Below, one piece after another: positions 1 through 6,392 of a stretch of 9,117 bases of DNA. This stretch comes from Patescibacteria group bacterium (GTDB lineage Bacteria > Patescibacteriota > Patescibacteriia > S139-126): positions 1-9,117 of the forward strand of contig WFTD01000048.1 in NCBI GenBank assembly GCA_015485755.1, given 5' to 3'. How positions within the stretch are numbered: the first letter of the stretch is position 1; each line of letters begins with the position of its first letter. The notes below the pieces were generated by a model. That model searched no databases, was not told where the DNA came from, and saw only the letters and a program-made list of their open reading frames with translations. A program made the translations under genes and the position numbers.

Positions 1-46
1 ATTTATAGCTTGACCTTGTGTTTGGTGAGGTTTTGTTGCTGTTTGG

Positions 47-74
47 TTGACTAATATTATTAACAGGTTACACT
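47..74 (+). promoter_or_regulatory. Possible sigma-70-type promoter for the first small membrane protein
   Basis: TTGACT at 47-52 and TACACT at 69-74 are separated by 16 bp, close to the -35/-10 consensus. An overlapping TATATT at 74-79 offers an alternative -10 but with a 21-bp spacer. The start codon at 97 would follow a leader of only about 15 nt. No other signal is visible in positions 1-96. The call rests on hexamer resemblance alone in AT-rich DNA. Confidence 0.4.
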
Positions 75-96
75 ATATTATGTAGTTTTATTTATT

Positions 97-498
97 ATGA
101 AATCATTTTTTTATATTACAATTGTAGTTTTATCCATTTTCTCCCTGTTGTTGTTGCCGCTGGCAGTATCCAATTGCGGTGACAATGGTATTTATGTTGG
201 TATGGTTGCCGGAGGTGATTGTGATAGCGGTGGCGGTGAAGGTATGAGTATTGCTCATTTGTCAGGCATGATGGATATTTTTTTAATATCAGTTACGGTA
301 AATATTTTTTTGTTAATATTATATTGGCATAGAGCTGCCCATTTTCTCTCAGTGGTTGACATTATTTCTCCGCCTTTATTTCACTCGGTTAGATTGAGCC
401 GGCAAGGGGTTTGTAGCTTGTTTTATCTGATGAAACCCCATGATAAATTATTGGCAATTTTAACCAAAATATACAAAAGACACTTTGCTTGGGCTTAG
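97..498 (+). CDS. Small two-helix membrane protein, function unknown
   Basis: This 133-residue protein has a hydrophobic N-terminal helix (about residues 5-25), then a short glycine-rich, cysteine-containing extracytoplasmic stretch (Cys27, Cys42, GGDCDSGGGEGMS at 39-51), a second helix (about 57-77), and a basic C-terminal tail (KIYKRH near the end) that probably faces the cytoplasm. I do not recognise a family. The first helix could instead be a signal peptide ending near the AVS/N boundary at residue 25. No Shine-Dalgarno sequence precedes the ATG. It has its own candidate promoter and a terminator whose left arm lies in its last codons, so it is probably a single-gene unit. The clean hydrophobic/polar pattern supports a real gene, but no homology can be claimed. 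Confidence 0.6.
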   Translation: MKSFFYITIVVLSIFSLLLLPLAVSNCGDNGIYVGMVAGGDCDSGGGEGMSIAHLSGMMDIFLISVTVNIFLLILYWHRAAHFLSVVDIISPPLFHSVRLSRQGVCSLFYLMKPHDKLLAILTKIYKRHFAWA

Positions 499-558
499 TT
501 TTTGAGCTTCTATTTGCTAGAGGCTTATGTTTGCTCAGTTGTTGGCAAAGTGTTTTTT
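475..558 (+). terminator. Long-stem terminator overlapping the gene's 3' end
   Basis: ACACTTTGC at 480-488 pairs exactly with GCAAAGTGT at 545-553. The stem extends through a G-T pair and A/T pairs to 475 and 558, and ends in a T-run (553-558). The loop is long but contains a second hairpin, AGCTTCT (505-511) with AGAGGCT (519-525), one G-T pair and a 7-nt loop. The left arm is inside the coding region (stop codon 496-498), so ribosomes finishing translation would interfere with folding. Confidence 0.6.
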
Positions 559-585
559 ATTTTGGTTGATAATTAATAAAATAAT

Positions 586-1434
586 ATGCCCAAGAATAAT
601 AAAGTTTATTCAGTGATTTTGTCAGTTTTCGTTATAATTGCTGTTTTGGCAATTGGTTATGCGCTGGGAAAAGGAGGCCAGGGAAAATCAGAACTTCCTT
701 TATTGCCAGGCAGGTTGGCAATTGAAGAAGATTATTATAATTTTGGCACGGTTGGACTGGATAATATTAGCCATACTTATGTTATTAAAAATGTTGGAGA
801 AGGCCCATTGAATATTGCTAAGGTTTCAACATCATGCGGCTGCACTACAGCCAGGATTAAAGTCAATGGAGCGGTGAGCCGTTCATTTGGCATGGATCAT
901 GGCAATCTACCCCGTGCTGATATTGAACTTTTGCCTGGTCAAGAAGCAGAAGTGATAGTTACTTACAATCCTTTGGCGCACGGCTTGAAAAATGCTCGGG
1001 GCAGCTTTCGGCGCGCGGTATATATCCGCACGGAAAATCCCCAGGGCGAATACCAATTAACTTTTGATGTGACTGTTGATCCAGATAAAAAACCAAAAAA
1101 GATTAATGGTCCGTCTGTACAGTTTGACCGTTGGGAGCATGATTTTGGCCAAATACCAAAAAAAGGCGGAGTGGTAGAAACGACTTTTCAGTTGACTAAT
1201 TCTGGCGATGAACCTTTGCAAATAAGCAGAATAACCACTTCTTGCGGTTGCACTTCAGCTGAAATTGAAAAAATGACAATTGCGCCGGGAGAAACAGTTC
1301 CATTGGTAGTAAAGTTTGACCCTGATTTTCACAAAGAGCCTCAAGGGCGTTTGGAGAGGATAGTAACTTTGTTTACCAATATGCCTGATAATGAAGAAGT
1401 TGAAGTGAAAATATATGCAGAAATTATTGATTAG
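586..1434 (+). CDS. Membrane-anchored tandem DUF1573 protein with two Cys-Gly-Cys motifs
   Basis: The 282-residue protein starts with a short basic segment and a membrane helix (about residues 8-28) without an obvious cleavage site, so it is probably anchored with its bulk outside. Two DUF1573 (immunoglobulin-like) domains follow, about residues 43-165 and 177-282. Each begins with a Y/H-x-FG strand (YNFGTV at 51; HDFGQI at 185) and each carries a T-S-C-G-C-T motif: Cys84/Cys86 and Cys220/Cys222. The molecular role of DUF1573 is not established. The paired vicinal cysteines and the redox gene that overlaps this one by 20 bp suggest a thiol-bearing protein kept reduced outside the membrane, which is inference. 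Domain one has a longer insert (about 93-118) than domain two. There is no Shine-Dalgarno before this ATG; I kept it because it gives a complete N-terminal anchor. Confidence 0.88.
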   Translation: MPKNNKVYSVILSVFVIIAVLAIGYALGKGGQGKSELPLLPGRLAIEEDYYNFGTVGLDNISHTYVIKNVGEGPLNIAKVSTSCGCTTARIKVNGAVSRSFGMDHGNLPRADIELLPGQEAEVIVTYNPLAHGLKNARGSFRRAVYIRTENPQGEYQLTFDVTVDPDKKPKKINGPSVQFDRWEHDFGQIPKKGGVVETTFQLTNSGDEPLQISRITTSCGCTSAEIEKMTIAPGETVPLVVKFDPDFHKEPQGRLERIVTLFTNMPDNEEVEVKIYAEIID

Positions 1435-2644
1435 TTTTGCCGGGTTGGCAGTTATTGCAGTTAGCGTTTTTTATCTACTTGTCAGCCCGGCTCAAGCCAA
1501 AACTTTTAGCCGAGCGGCTATCTATTACAACGAGGCTTGCGGCGGTTGTAATGTTTACCTCAAAGAAAAACTCATTCCTTTTTTACAAGAGCGAGGGGTT
1601 AAGGTAAAAATGTTTGATTATCTTAATGATAAGTCAGCCCGCCAAGCAATGAATCAGCGGCAGAAACAATTAGGCATCCCTTTTGAGCTTCAGAGTCATA
1701 TAATGATTTTTTTGGACGAGGGAGAGGTGGTGTTGGGCGGCCACATTCCTTTGGTAAGGGTAGCAGAAATATTTCAAGCCAAAAAACTACCTGATCAGCT
1801 TACTCTTTTTCAAGACAAGATGCTTGAGATGGGTATCGATTCTGAAGTGGTGAATTACTTTGTTTGGCAGCCGGGCTTGGCGGTAAGAGAATACCCTTTG
1901 GCTGAATCCCTGGACACTTATTTGGCAGAATGGCAAGCTGGCAAAATACCATCAGTAGATGAAGATAAAAACAAATCTTTGTGGCCTTTGATTTTATCAG
2001 CCGGCTTGCTTGACGGTATCAATCCTTGTGCTATTGCCGTATTGCTCTTTTTTGTAGCTTTCCTGTTTACTTTACGCAGTAGTGTGGGTCGTATTTTTGC
2101 TTATGGCTTGGTGTATATAGTCGTTATTTACCTGACTTATCTAGGAATCGGCTTGGGGTTATTTAAGGCAATTATATTATCAGATCAGCCGCATTTAATG
2201 GCTAAGATTGGAGCTGGGTTGGTGATAGTCTTGGGACTGATAAATATAATCAATGTTTATTGGTCGCGCTTTCCTCTTAAGCTGCAGATTCCCAAATTTT
2301 CTCAGGGTGCTTTGAGGCATTGGCTTACCAGGGCTACTTTGCCGGCTGTGATAGTCGGAGCCTTTTTGGTAGGGCTTTGCACCTTCCCTTGTTCCGGCGG
2401 TATTTATGTGGCGATTGTTAGCTTACTGGCTGCCCAGCGCACTTTTTGGCAAGGGTTTGGCTACCTCTTGGTTTATAATGTGATGTTTGTTTTGCCTTTG
2501 TTGTTATTGTTGGGACTAGCAGGTAATAGGTATGTGTTGGGACGGGTTGCTGCTTGGCAATCTCGTTCAGATCAGAGGGTTAAATTGATAAGTGGAATTT
2601 TGATGGTTGTTTTAGGAATTGCCATTTGGTGGTGGTTTATTTAA
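1415..2644 (+). CDS. Thioredoxin-fold (DUF411-like) domain fused to CcdA/DsbD-type transmembrane electron carrier
   Basis: The 409-residue protein has a signal sequence with a likely AQA/K cleavage or anchor end at residue 28. A thioredoxin-fold domain follows (about 31-125) with redox motif C42-G-G-C45. Its later segment, LGIPFELQSHIMIFL (86-100) followed by GGHIPLVRVAEIF (108-120), resembles the closing part of DUF411 copper-associated proteins, where a Cys-His pair is usual; here Ser-His replaces it. About six membrane helices fill residues 188-409, with N203-P-C205 in the first and CTFPC (Cys322, Cys326) in the fourth, the expected positions of the redox pair in CcdA/DsbD. The family carries electrons from cytoplasmic thioredoxin to extracytoplasmic thiols. 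The fused domain would be the outer acceptor. It overlaps the DUF1573 gene by 20 bp, implying translational coupling. The DUF411 resemblance is by eye only; the CcdA part is secure. Confidence 0.88.
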   Translation: MQKLLISFAGLAVIAVSVFYLLVSPAQAKTFSRAAIYYNEACGGCNVYLKEKLIPFLQERGVKVKMFDYLNDKSARQAMNQRQKQLGIPFELQSHIMIFLDEGEVVLGGHIPLVRVAEIFQAKKLPDQLTLFQDKMLEMGIDSEVVNYFVWQPGLAVREYPLAESLDTYLAEWQAGKIPSVDEDKNKSLWPLILSAGLLDGINPCAIAVLLFFVAFLFTLRSSVGRIFAYGLVYIVVIYLTYLGIGLGLFKAIILSDQPHLMAKIGAGLVIVLGLINIINVYWSRFPLKLQIPKFSQGALRHWLTRATLPAVIVGAFLVGLCTFPCSGGIYVAIVSLLAAQRTFWQGFGYLLVYNVMFVLPLLLLLGLAGNRYVLGRVAAWQSRSDQRVKLISGILMVVLGIAIWWWFI

Positions 2645-2661
2645 TTAATTATTAATTAATT

Positions 2662-2684
2662 ATTTAGCTGAGAAATAGCTAAAT
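2662..2684 (+). other. Hairpin ahead of the CPMC small protein
   Basis: ATTTAGCT (2662-2669) and AGCTAAAT (2677-2684) form a perfect 8-bp stem with a 7-nt loop. It follows an AT-only stretch (2641-2661) made of repeated TTAATTAA-type palindromes. No T-run follows the stem on the + strand, so it does not look like a terminator; the ribosome binding site begins four bases after it. It could be a processing or translation-control element, or chance in AT-rich DNA. Confidence 0.35.
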
Positions 2685-2687
2685 AAA

Positions 2688-2692
2688 AAGGA
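2688..2692 (+). promoter_or_regulatory. Ribosome binding site for the CPMC small protein
   Basis: AAGGA lies 9 nt before the ATG at 2702. It is worth noting because most genes in the window have no such sequence. It supports the reality and the start of a very short gene. Confidence 0.6.
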
Positions 2693-2701
2693 AATAAAAC
2701 T

Positions 2702-2887
2702 ATGATTTGGCCTTTTTTGCGAAAAAAAGCTAAAATAGGAGGCAGTTCTTCTCAGTCTGCTTCCACTCCAAAGATGGAGTGTAATAGCGATCCTGATTGT
2801 CCCATGTGCCATGTTTCCGATGATATTGTTAAACAATTACAGGATAATGAAGGGGGAGATGAGCAGACAAGTGAGGAAAAAAAGTAA
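2702..2887 (+). CDS. 61-residue protein with CPMC motif, function unknown
   Basis: The protein opens with MIWPFLRKK, a short hydrophobic/basic start too brief for a full membrane helix. A Ser-rich linker follows, then a cysteine cluster C27-(5)-C33-P-M-C36-H37, and a strongly acidic tail (about residues 41-61). The CxxC-His arrangement could bind a metal ion or take part in thiol exchange; neither can be shown from sequence. It is 57 bp after the CcdA-like gene and has a good AAGGA ribosome binding site, so it probably belongs to the same redox unit. I do not recognise a family. Being short and partly low-complexity it could be doubted, but the ribosome binding site and non-random cysteine spacing favour a real gene. 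Confidence 0.6.
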   Translation: MIWPFLRKKAKIGGSSSQSASTPKMECNSDPDCPMCHVSDDIVKQLQDNEGGDEQTSEEKK

Positions 2888-2942
2888 CTTTTTGCCAGTT
2901 TAGCGGCATTAATTAGATAGAGGCCTTAATTTATAAGTTTTA

Positions 2943-3473
2943 GTGGATCCACAAACTGACAATTTAAAAGAGTGGGTAGAAAGCGCTGCCCAAGGTGATC
3001 GTCAGGCTTTTACTCGGATTTATGATCATTTGAGCGATAAACTGTTTGCTTTTGTAATTGGCCGGGTGGACCAGCGCGAGACAGCTTTGGATGTGTTGCA
3101 GGATATCTTTATAGATCTGTGGTTGGCTTTGCCAAGGTTTACTTTTCGCAGCACGCGGCAGTTTTATGCTTTTGTTTTCTTGCTAGCGCGCCGCCGTTTG
3201 GCAAAGCATTATCGTCAGCGACAGGGATGGCTTGAATTTTCCGATCGGTATATAAAAGAAAATTACGAATTGCCTGATCCTCAATTAAAATTGTTGTTGT
3301 CAGCTGTTAATAAGCTTTCAGACAAGCTGCAAGATGTTATCCAGTGTAGGTACTTTATGGGGCTTTCTTTGGAAGAAACAGCTGCTTATTTAGGGATCGG
3401 ATTGAGTGCTGTCAAATTGAGACAGAGACGGGCTGTTTATAAGCTAAGAAAATTGTTACAATCAAATGAATAG
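2943..3473 (+). CDS. ECF-like sigma-70 family RNA polymerase sigma factor
   Basis: The 176-residue protein has the two-domain layout of extracytoplasmic-function sigma factors. Region 2 covers about residues 20-92: DRQAFTRIYDHLSDKLFAF, then ALDVLQDIFIDLWLALPRF, then a basic LLARRRLAKHYRQRQ stretch for -10 recognition. Region 4 covers about 114-172, with a helix-turn-helix at SLEETAAYLGIGLSAVKLRQRRA (two parts of 142-164). The start is GTG at 2943: an in-frame TAA at 2934-2936 excludes any earlier start, and no in-frame ATG exists before residue 139. No Shine-Dalgarno is seen. Its end overlaps the next gene by 8 bp, the usual arrangement of a sigma factor with its membrane anti-sigma. The target promoters cannot be told from this window. 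Confidence 0.9.
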   Translation: MDPQTDNLKEWVESAAQGDRQAFTRIYDHLSDKLFAFVIGRVDQRETALDVLQDIFIDLWLALPRFTFRSTRQFYAFVFLLARRRLAKHYRQRQGWLEFSDRYIKENYELPDPQLKLLLSAVNKLSDKLQDVIQCRYFMGLSLEETAAYLGIGLSAVKLRQRRAVYKLRKLLQSNE

Positions 3474-4827
3474 GAAAAGTAATTTGGAAAAACAATTAGC
3501 AAATATTAGAGTAAAGCGTTTGACAGCCGCAGAAAAAGACAGGCAGCGTGATTATTTTTTGGCCAATCTACCCTCTCAGCAAACAGAAGCCAAATGGCTT
3601 TTATTATTAAATACACGCGTTATGGCACAAATTATTTTAACTATTTTGATAGTATTAGGCGGATCAATTGCTACTGTTAAAGCAGCGGACAATGCCAAAC
3701 CAGGCGATTTGCTTTTTCCTTTAGATCGAGCTTGGGAAGAAGTAAGGATTGCCCTGGCGCCAGACAGTAAAAAAACAGAACTTGAGCTTGAATTCGCTCA
3801 AGAAAGGGTAAGGGAAGTAGCTTCTTTGGTAAGTGAATTATCATCATCGTCAACTGGTAATAACAGTCAAACAACAGCAAAAAGCGTTACCTCTACGCCT
3901 AAATTTACCACCCCCACTTCCACTTCGGTTTTTTCAGGTCGGGAACAAAAGAAATTAGAAAAAGCTTTAGCAGCAACTTGGCAGCAGCTGCTAAAAGTTA
4001 AAACAGATTTAAGTAAAGATAAGCAAGATCTTATCCAACCTTTACTTGATGAATTAGCAAGAGTATTAGAGTCTTTGCCAGCTGGCTCTTATTTGAAGGT
4101 TGAGGTTGATAATGACGGGCAAGAGGTGGAGATTGAAGTTAAGGAGGGTAATAGAAAGCGGGAGGTAGAGTTTAAGATAGAAAAAGACGGCAAAAAGATG
4201 AAAATTGAATCACGGGACAGAGAATTAGATAGAGATTATTCAAATGATAATCAAGTTGATGAGCGGGAAAATCAGGATCAAGGAGATGATCAAATTAATT
4301 CAAAAGAAGTGTTGTTGTCCAAGATTGAAGTAAAAATAGAAAATAATAAAAGCGAAATTGAGATAAAGTGGAACAATGGACAAGAAGAAAAAATAAAATT
4401 GAATCAGACAAATTTAAGCGATTTATTGTCTTATTTGTCTGGAAAGTATAATATCTCTCCAGAAGAAATTCAAGCAAAATGGAAAGTTGAATATCAAAAT
4501 CTTTCAAATAATTCATTTGATGAGTTAGACAAAGATCAGGATGATGAGCGCCAAAGTTCTTTTCAGGACGGAGGCGGTGTAATTAGCAGCACCTCTACCG
4601 CTTCCCAAGTTTATTCGATAGAGATAAAGGTAAAGGGTGATTATTCAGAGATAGAGGTGAAAAGTGATCAAGGTGAAGAAAAAATTAATTCTAATTTAAT
4701 TGATTATAATCAGCTGGTTGAGTGGTTGTCTAAACTCTATCAAATTTCCAAAGAGGAGCTGAAGAGTAAAATAAAGTTTGAAGTTGATGATGAGCAGCAG
4801 CAAGATGAGCATGATAAAGAGGACTAA
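3466..4827 (+). CDS. Membrane protein with DUF5667-like segment and charged tandem repeats; probable anti-sigma partner
   Basis: The 453-residue protein has a basic cytoplasmic N-terminus (about 1-46), one membrane helix (about 47-68) and an extracytoplasmic remainder. Directly after the helix, residues 77-125 (AKPGDLLFPLDRAWEEV, then a helix rich in Glu) match the DUF5667 pattern, seen in proteins coupled to sigma factors. A Ser/Thr-rich linker (126-157) and a helical pair (159-205) follow. The C-terminal half is highly charged: a beta-rich segment (209-248) and two related units at about 285-343 and 383-440, each of two Lys/Glu strands, a Leu-rich helix and an IS-x-EE helix start, roughly 25 of 59 positions identical by hand alignment with one gap. 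Acidic linkers join them. The 8-bp overlap with the sigma gene suggests sequestration of it at the membrane; this role is inferred, since the cytoplasmic part shows no recognisable zinc-binding anti-sigma motif. Confidence 0.8.
   Translation: MNRKSNLEKQLANIRVKRLTAAEKDRQRDYFLANLPSQQTEAKWLLLLNTRVMAQIILTILIVLGGSIATVKAADNAKPGDLLFPLDRAWEEVRIALAPDSKKTELELEFAQERVREVASLVSELSSSSTGNNSQTTAKSVTSTPKFTTPTSTSVFSGREQKKLEKALAATWQQLLKVKTDLSKDKQDLIQPLLDELARVLESLPAGSYLKVEVDNDGQEVEIEVKEGNRKREVEFKIEKDGKKMKIESRDRELDRDYSNDNQVDERENQDQGDDQINSKEVLLSKIEVKIENNKSEIEIKWNNGQEEKIKLNQTNLSDLLSYLSGKYNISPEEIQAKWKVEYQNLSNNSFDELDKDQDDERQSSFQDGGGVISSTSTASQVYSIEIKVKGDYSEIEVKSDQGEEKINSNLIDYNQLVEWLSKLYQISKEELKSKIKFEVDDEQQQDEHDKED
4318..4785 (+). 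repeat. Two protein-level repeat units in the probable anti-sigma protein
   Basis: Unit A spans about 4318-4494 and unit B about 4612-4785. Shared landmarks are an I-E-x-K strand, S-E-I-E-x-K, G-x-E-E-K-I, L-x-x-x-L-S-x-x-Y-x-I-S-x-E-E, and K-x-K-x-E at the end. The DNA copies have diverged, so this is an old domain duplication, not a recent tandem repeat. The strand-strand-helix pattern with charged strands is loosely reminiscent of PepSY-type domains, which I cannot confirm. Confidence 0.6.
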
Positions 4828-4852
4828 TTTTCTAAGAGATCAAATGGATAGA

Positions 4853-4893
4853 ATCATTAAAACTAACCGGCATTGTCGGTTAGTTTTAATGAT
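4853..4893 (+). terminator. Perfect 17-bp inverted repeat terminator
   Basis: ATCATTAAAACTAACCG (4853-4869) pairs without mismatch with CGGTTAGTTTTAATGAT (4877-4893) around a 7-nt loop. The TTTT at 4884-4887 can act as the U-tract of the inner GC-containing stem. It lies 25 bp after the anti-sigma-like gene. Since the flanking arms are symmetrical (A-run left, T-run right), it could also stop transcription from the opposite strand, but no gene faces it from the right. Confidence 0.85.
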
Positions 4894-4953
4894 TTATAAA
4901 AGTTATTTATTTTATCGTTATATAATAAGGGTAGAAAAAAATTAAAAAAATGT

Positions 4954-5006
4954 TATAATATAAACAAGCAGGGCAAGAGAAAAAAACAATAAAGGTCGAC
5001 TCTTGC
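4954..5006 (+). promoter_or_regulatory. Candidate promoter and 5' leader hairpin before the acidic repeat protein
   Basis: A consensus -10, TATAAT, is at 4954-4959, with no recognisable -35 about 17 bp earlier (the region is A-rich). A second TATAAT at 4921-4926 is a weaker candidate. Transcription from the first would start near 4966 and produce a leader of about 70 nt that opens with a hairpin: GCAAGAG (4973-4979) pairs with CTCTTGC (5000-5006) across a 20-nt loop. No Shine-Dalgarno precedes the ATG at 5039. The rest of the 4828-5038 gap holds only the terminator. Confidence 0.45.
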
Positions 5007-5038
5007 TAATTACAGTTTTATAACTAAAATAGCGCTTT

Positions 5039-5497
5039 ATGGATAAAAAAATATATATTCCTTTAGGTATTATCGTTATCATTGTTGTCTCTCTGTCTGT
5101 TTTCTATTTCTTGCAGCAAAGGATGTTATCCCTGGATGAGTCTATGGCTGTGAAGCCAGTTGTCAAAGAGCAGCCCGCAAAAGGCGGTGACATGGAAGCA
5201 GAGGTTGATTTGTCAAAGGATTTGTCTGATTTATCTGAAATAGCAGACGACAGTGATTTAGTTGAGATGGACAGTGATTTAGATGCTTTAACTCAAGATG
5301 ATGCAGGCGGAGGGAGTGCTGGCGATATCTCTGGTTCAGGCCAAGCTTCGGTTGATGTGTCTGATTTGGAAGGTATTGACCAGTCATTAAGTTCAGAGCT
5401 TGACGATTTGGGAGCTACTATTAGCGATTTGGAAGGGCTGGGTGATGATTCAAGCTACAGTGACTTGGGAACAACGCTAGATGATTTGTTATTGTAA
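5039..5497 (+). CDS. Membrane-anchored acidic DL-repeat protein, function unknown
   Basis: The 152-residue protein has a short basic start (MDKK), one strong membrane helix (about residues 6-26), and an extracytoplasmic tail that is almost wholly Asp, Ser, Leu, Gly and Glu. The tail repeats D-L pairs at intervals: DLSKDLSDLSEI (57-68), DSDLVEMDSDLDAL (71-84), SDLEGID (108-114), SDLEGLGD (129-136) and TLDDLLL at the end. No cysteine is present. Such acidic tails are probably disordered and may bind cations or partner proteins outside the cell; no function can be assigned. It is 20 bp before the secreted coiled-coil gene and probably co-transcribed with it. The upstream perfect terminator separates it from the sigma/anti-sigma pair, though control by that sigma factor is possible. 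Confidence 0.7.
   Translation: MDKKIYIPLGIIVIIVVSLSVFYFLQQRMLSLDESMAVKPVVKEQPAKGGDMEAEVDLSKDLSDLSEIADDSDLVEMDSDLDALTQDDAGGGSAGDISGSGQASVDVSDLEGIDQSLSSELDDLGATISDLEGLGDDSSYSDLGTTLDDLLL
5249..5282 (+). repeat. 13-bp direct repeat with 21-bp period inside the acidic gene
   Basis: GACAGTGATTTAG occurs at 5249-5261 and again at 5270-5282, exactly seven codons apart. A related GATTTGGAAGG occurs at 5363-5373 and 5426-5436, 21 codons apart. Identity at the DNA level suggests fairly recent in-frame duplication in the DL-rich tail. Confidence 0.6.
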
Positions 5498-5517
5498 TTA
5501 TAATTAATATTCAGCTT

Positions 5518-6360
5518 ATGACAGGTAAAAATAAATTTATAATTATAGCTTTGGTTGCGGTGATGGCCTTGGCGGCATTTTCGCCGGTTTTGGCCCAGCC
5601 ATTTCCTTCTTCAGCCAGGCAAATGGTTGGACAGTTCAAGACAGCCCGTGATCAGTTTAAAAAAGAGGTTGATTTTTATCGCAGTTCACGCCAGCAATTT
5701 TTATCAGCTCGCAATAAGCTAAGGCAAGCAAAGAACAATCCAGAAATAAGAGCTCAATACGAAGAGCGCGCTCGCGATTTATTGCGCAAGTCAATTAACA
5801 TCATGATTGGGAGGTTGGAAGCAATCAAAGCTTGGGTTGCAAATAGAAAGGAGCTTGACGATCAGACCAAAAGCCAGGTTTTGGCCGAGATTGACAAGGA
5901 TATTGCCTGGCTGAAGGACAAAGAAAGTCAAGTTGACAATGCAACTATTGATGAGATTAGGTCATCTGCCAAAGAAGCTCGGCAGTATTGGCAGAGACAA
6001 AGATGGCAAGTAAAAAAGATAGTAGCCCAACTATGGACAGCTAGGTTGAACTATGCTTTGGATAGATTTGAGCAGGCTTTAGATAAGGCCGAAGAGAAAA
6101 TCAATGAATTGAAGCAGGCTGGTTATGATACAGCTGAACTTGAGGAGATGCTGGCTGATGCGAGAAATAAATTGGACGAGGCTCGGTCTAAATATGAGCA
6201 AGCCAAGGAAAAATGGCAAGAAATTGACAACTTGCAAGAAGCTAACCAGTTTTTCAAAGAGGTTAGGGATTATATCAAAGAGGCCAACCAATATTTACGC
6301 GACGCTTACAGGAAACTGCGGGAAATTATTGAAGCTCTCAAGCAAGCCGCCCAAAGTTAA
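5518..6360 (+). CDS. Secreted helical coiled-coil protein, function unknown
   Basis: The 280-residue protein has a clear signal peptide: basic MTGKNK, a hydrophobic core, and a likely cleavage at VLA/Q after residue 26. The mature part looks entirely alpha-helical and is rich in Lys, Glu, Gln, Arg and Ala. Three helical blocks can be seen, about 31-75, 78-135 and 141-278. The last contains long heptad-like stretches (EKINELKQ, ELEEMLADARNKLDEARSKYEQ in two parts of 193-228, KLREIIEALKQ) typical of coiled coils. No cysteine is present, so it needs no disulfides. Nothing in it indicates catalysis; a structural or scaffolding role outside the membrane is the most that can be said. It follows the anchored acidic protein by 20 bp, and the basic/helical and acidic pair may interact. 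No Shine-Dalgarno precedes the ATG. Confidence 0.82.
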   Translation: MTGKNKFIIIALVAVMALAAFSPVLAQPFPSSARQMVGQFKTARDQFKKEVDFYRSSRQQFLSARNKLRQAKNNPEIRAQYEERARDLLRKSINIMIGRLEAIKAWVANRKELDDQTKSQVLAEIDKDIAWLKDKESQVDNATIDEIRSSAKEARQYWQRQRWQVKKIVAQLWTARLNYALDRFEQALDKAEEKINELKQAGYDTAELEEMLADARNKLDEARSKYEQAKEKWQEIDNLQEANQFFKEVRDYIKEANQYLRDAYRKLREIIEALKQAAQS

Positions 6361-6392
6361 TTGCTCAAGAGGCATTTGTTTTGTTGGTTAAA

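Noticed and set aside
2641..2661. AT-only palindromic stretch (TTAATTAA units) as an origin or binding site
   Set aside because: Simple AT sequence in an AT-rich genome, with no neighbouring replication gene or repeat set to support a role.
2888..2942. ECF-type autoregulated promoter before the sigma gene
   Set aside because: No GGAAC-like -35 or CGTC-like -10 is seen. A weak TTGCCA/TAGATA pair (2892-2897, 2914-2919) exists but is no better than chance in this AT-rich DNA.
5163..5387. 74-codon open frame on the - strand
   Set aside because: Antisense to the acidic repeat protein; its Leu/His/Asn/Gln-rich composition is the complement of the DL-repeat codons.
6125..6391. 88-codon open frame on the + strand in another frame of the coiled-coil gene
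   Set aside because: It lies largely within the coiled-coil gene, its product has no domain-like pattern, and it runs up to the terminator stem.
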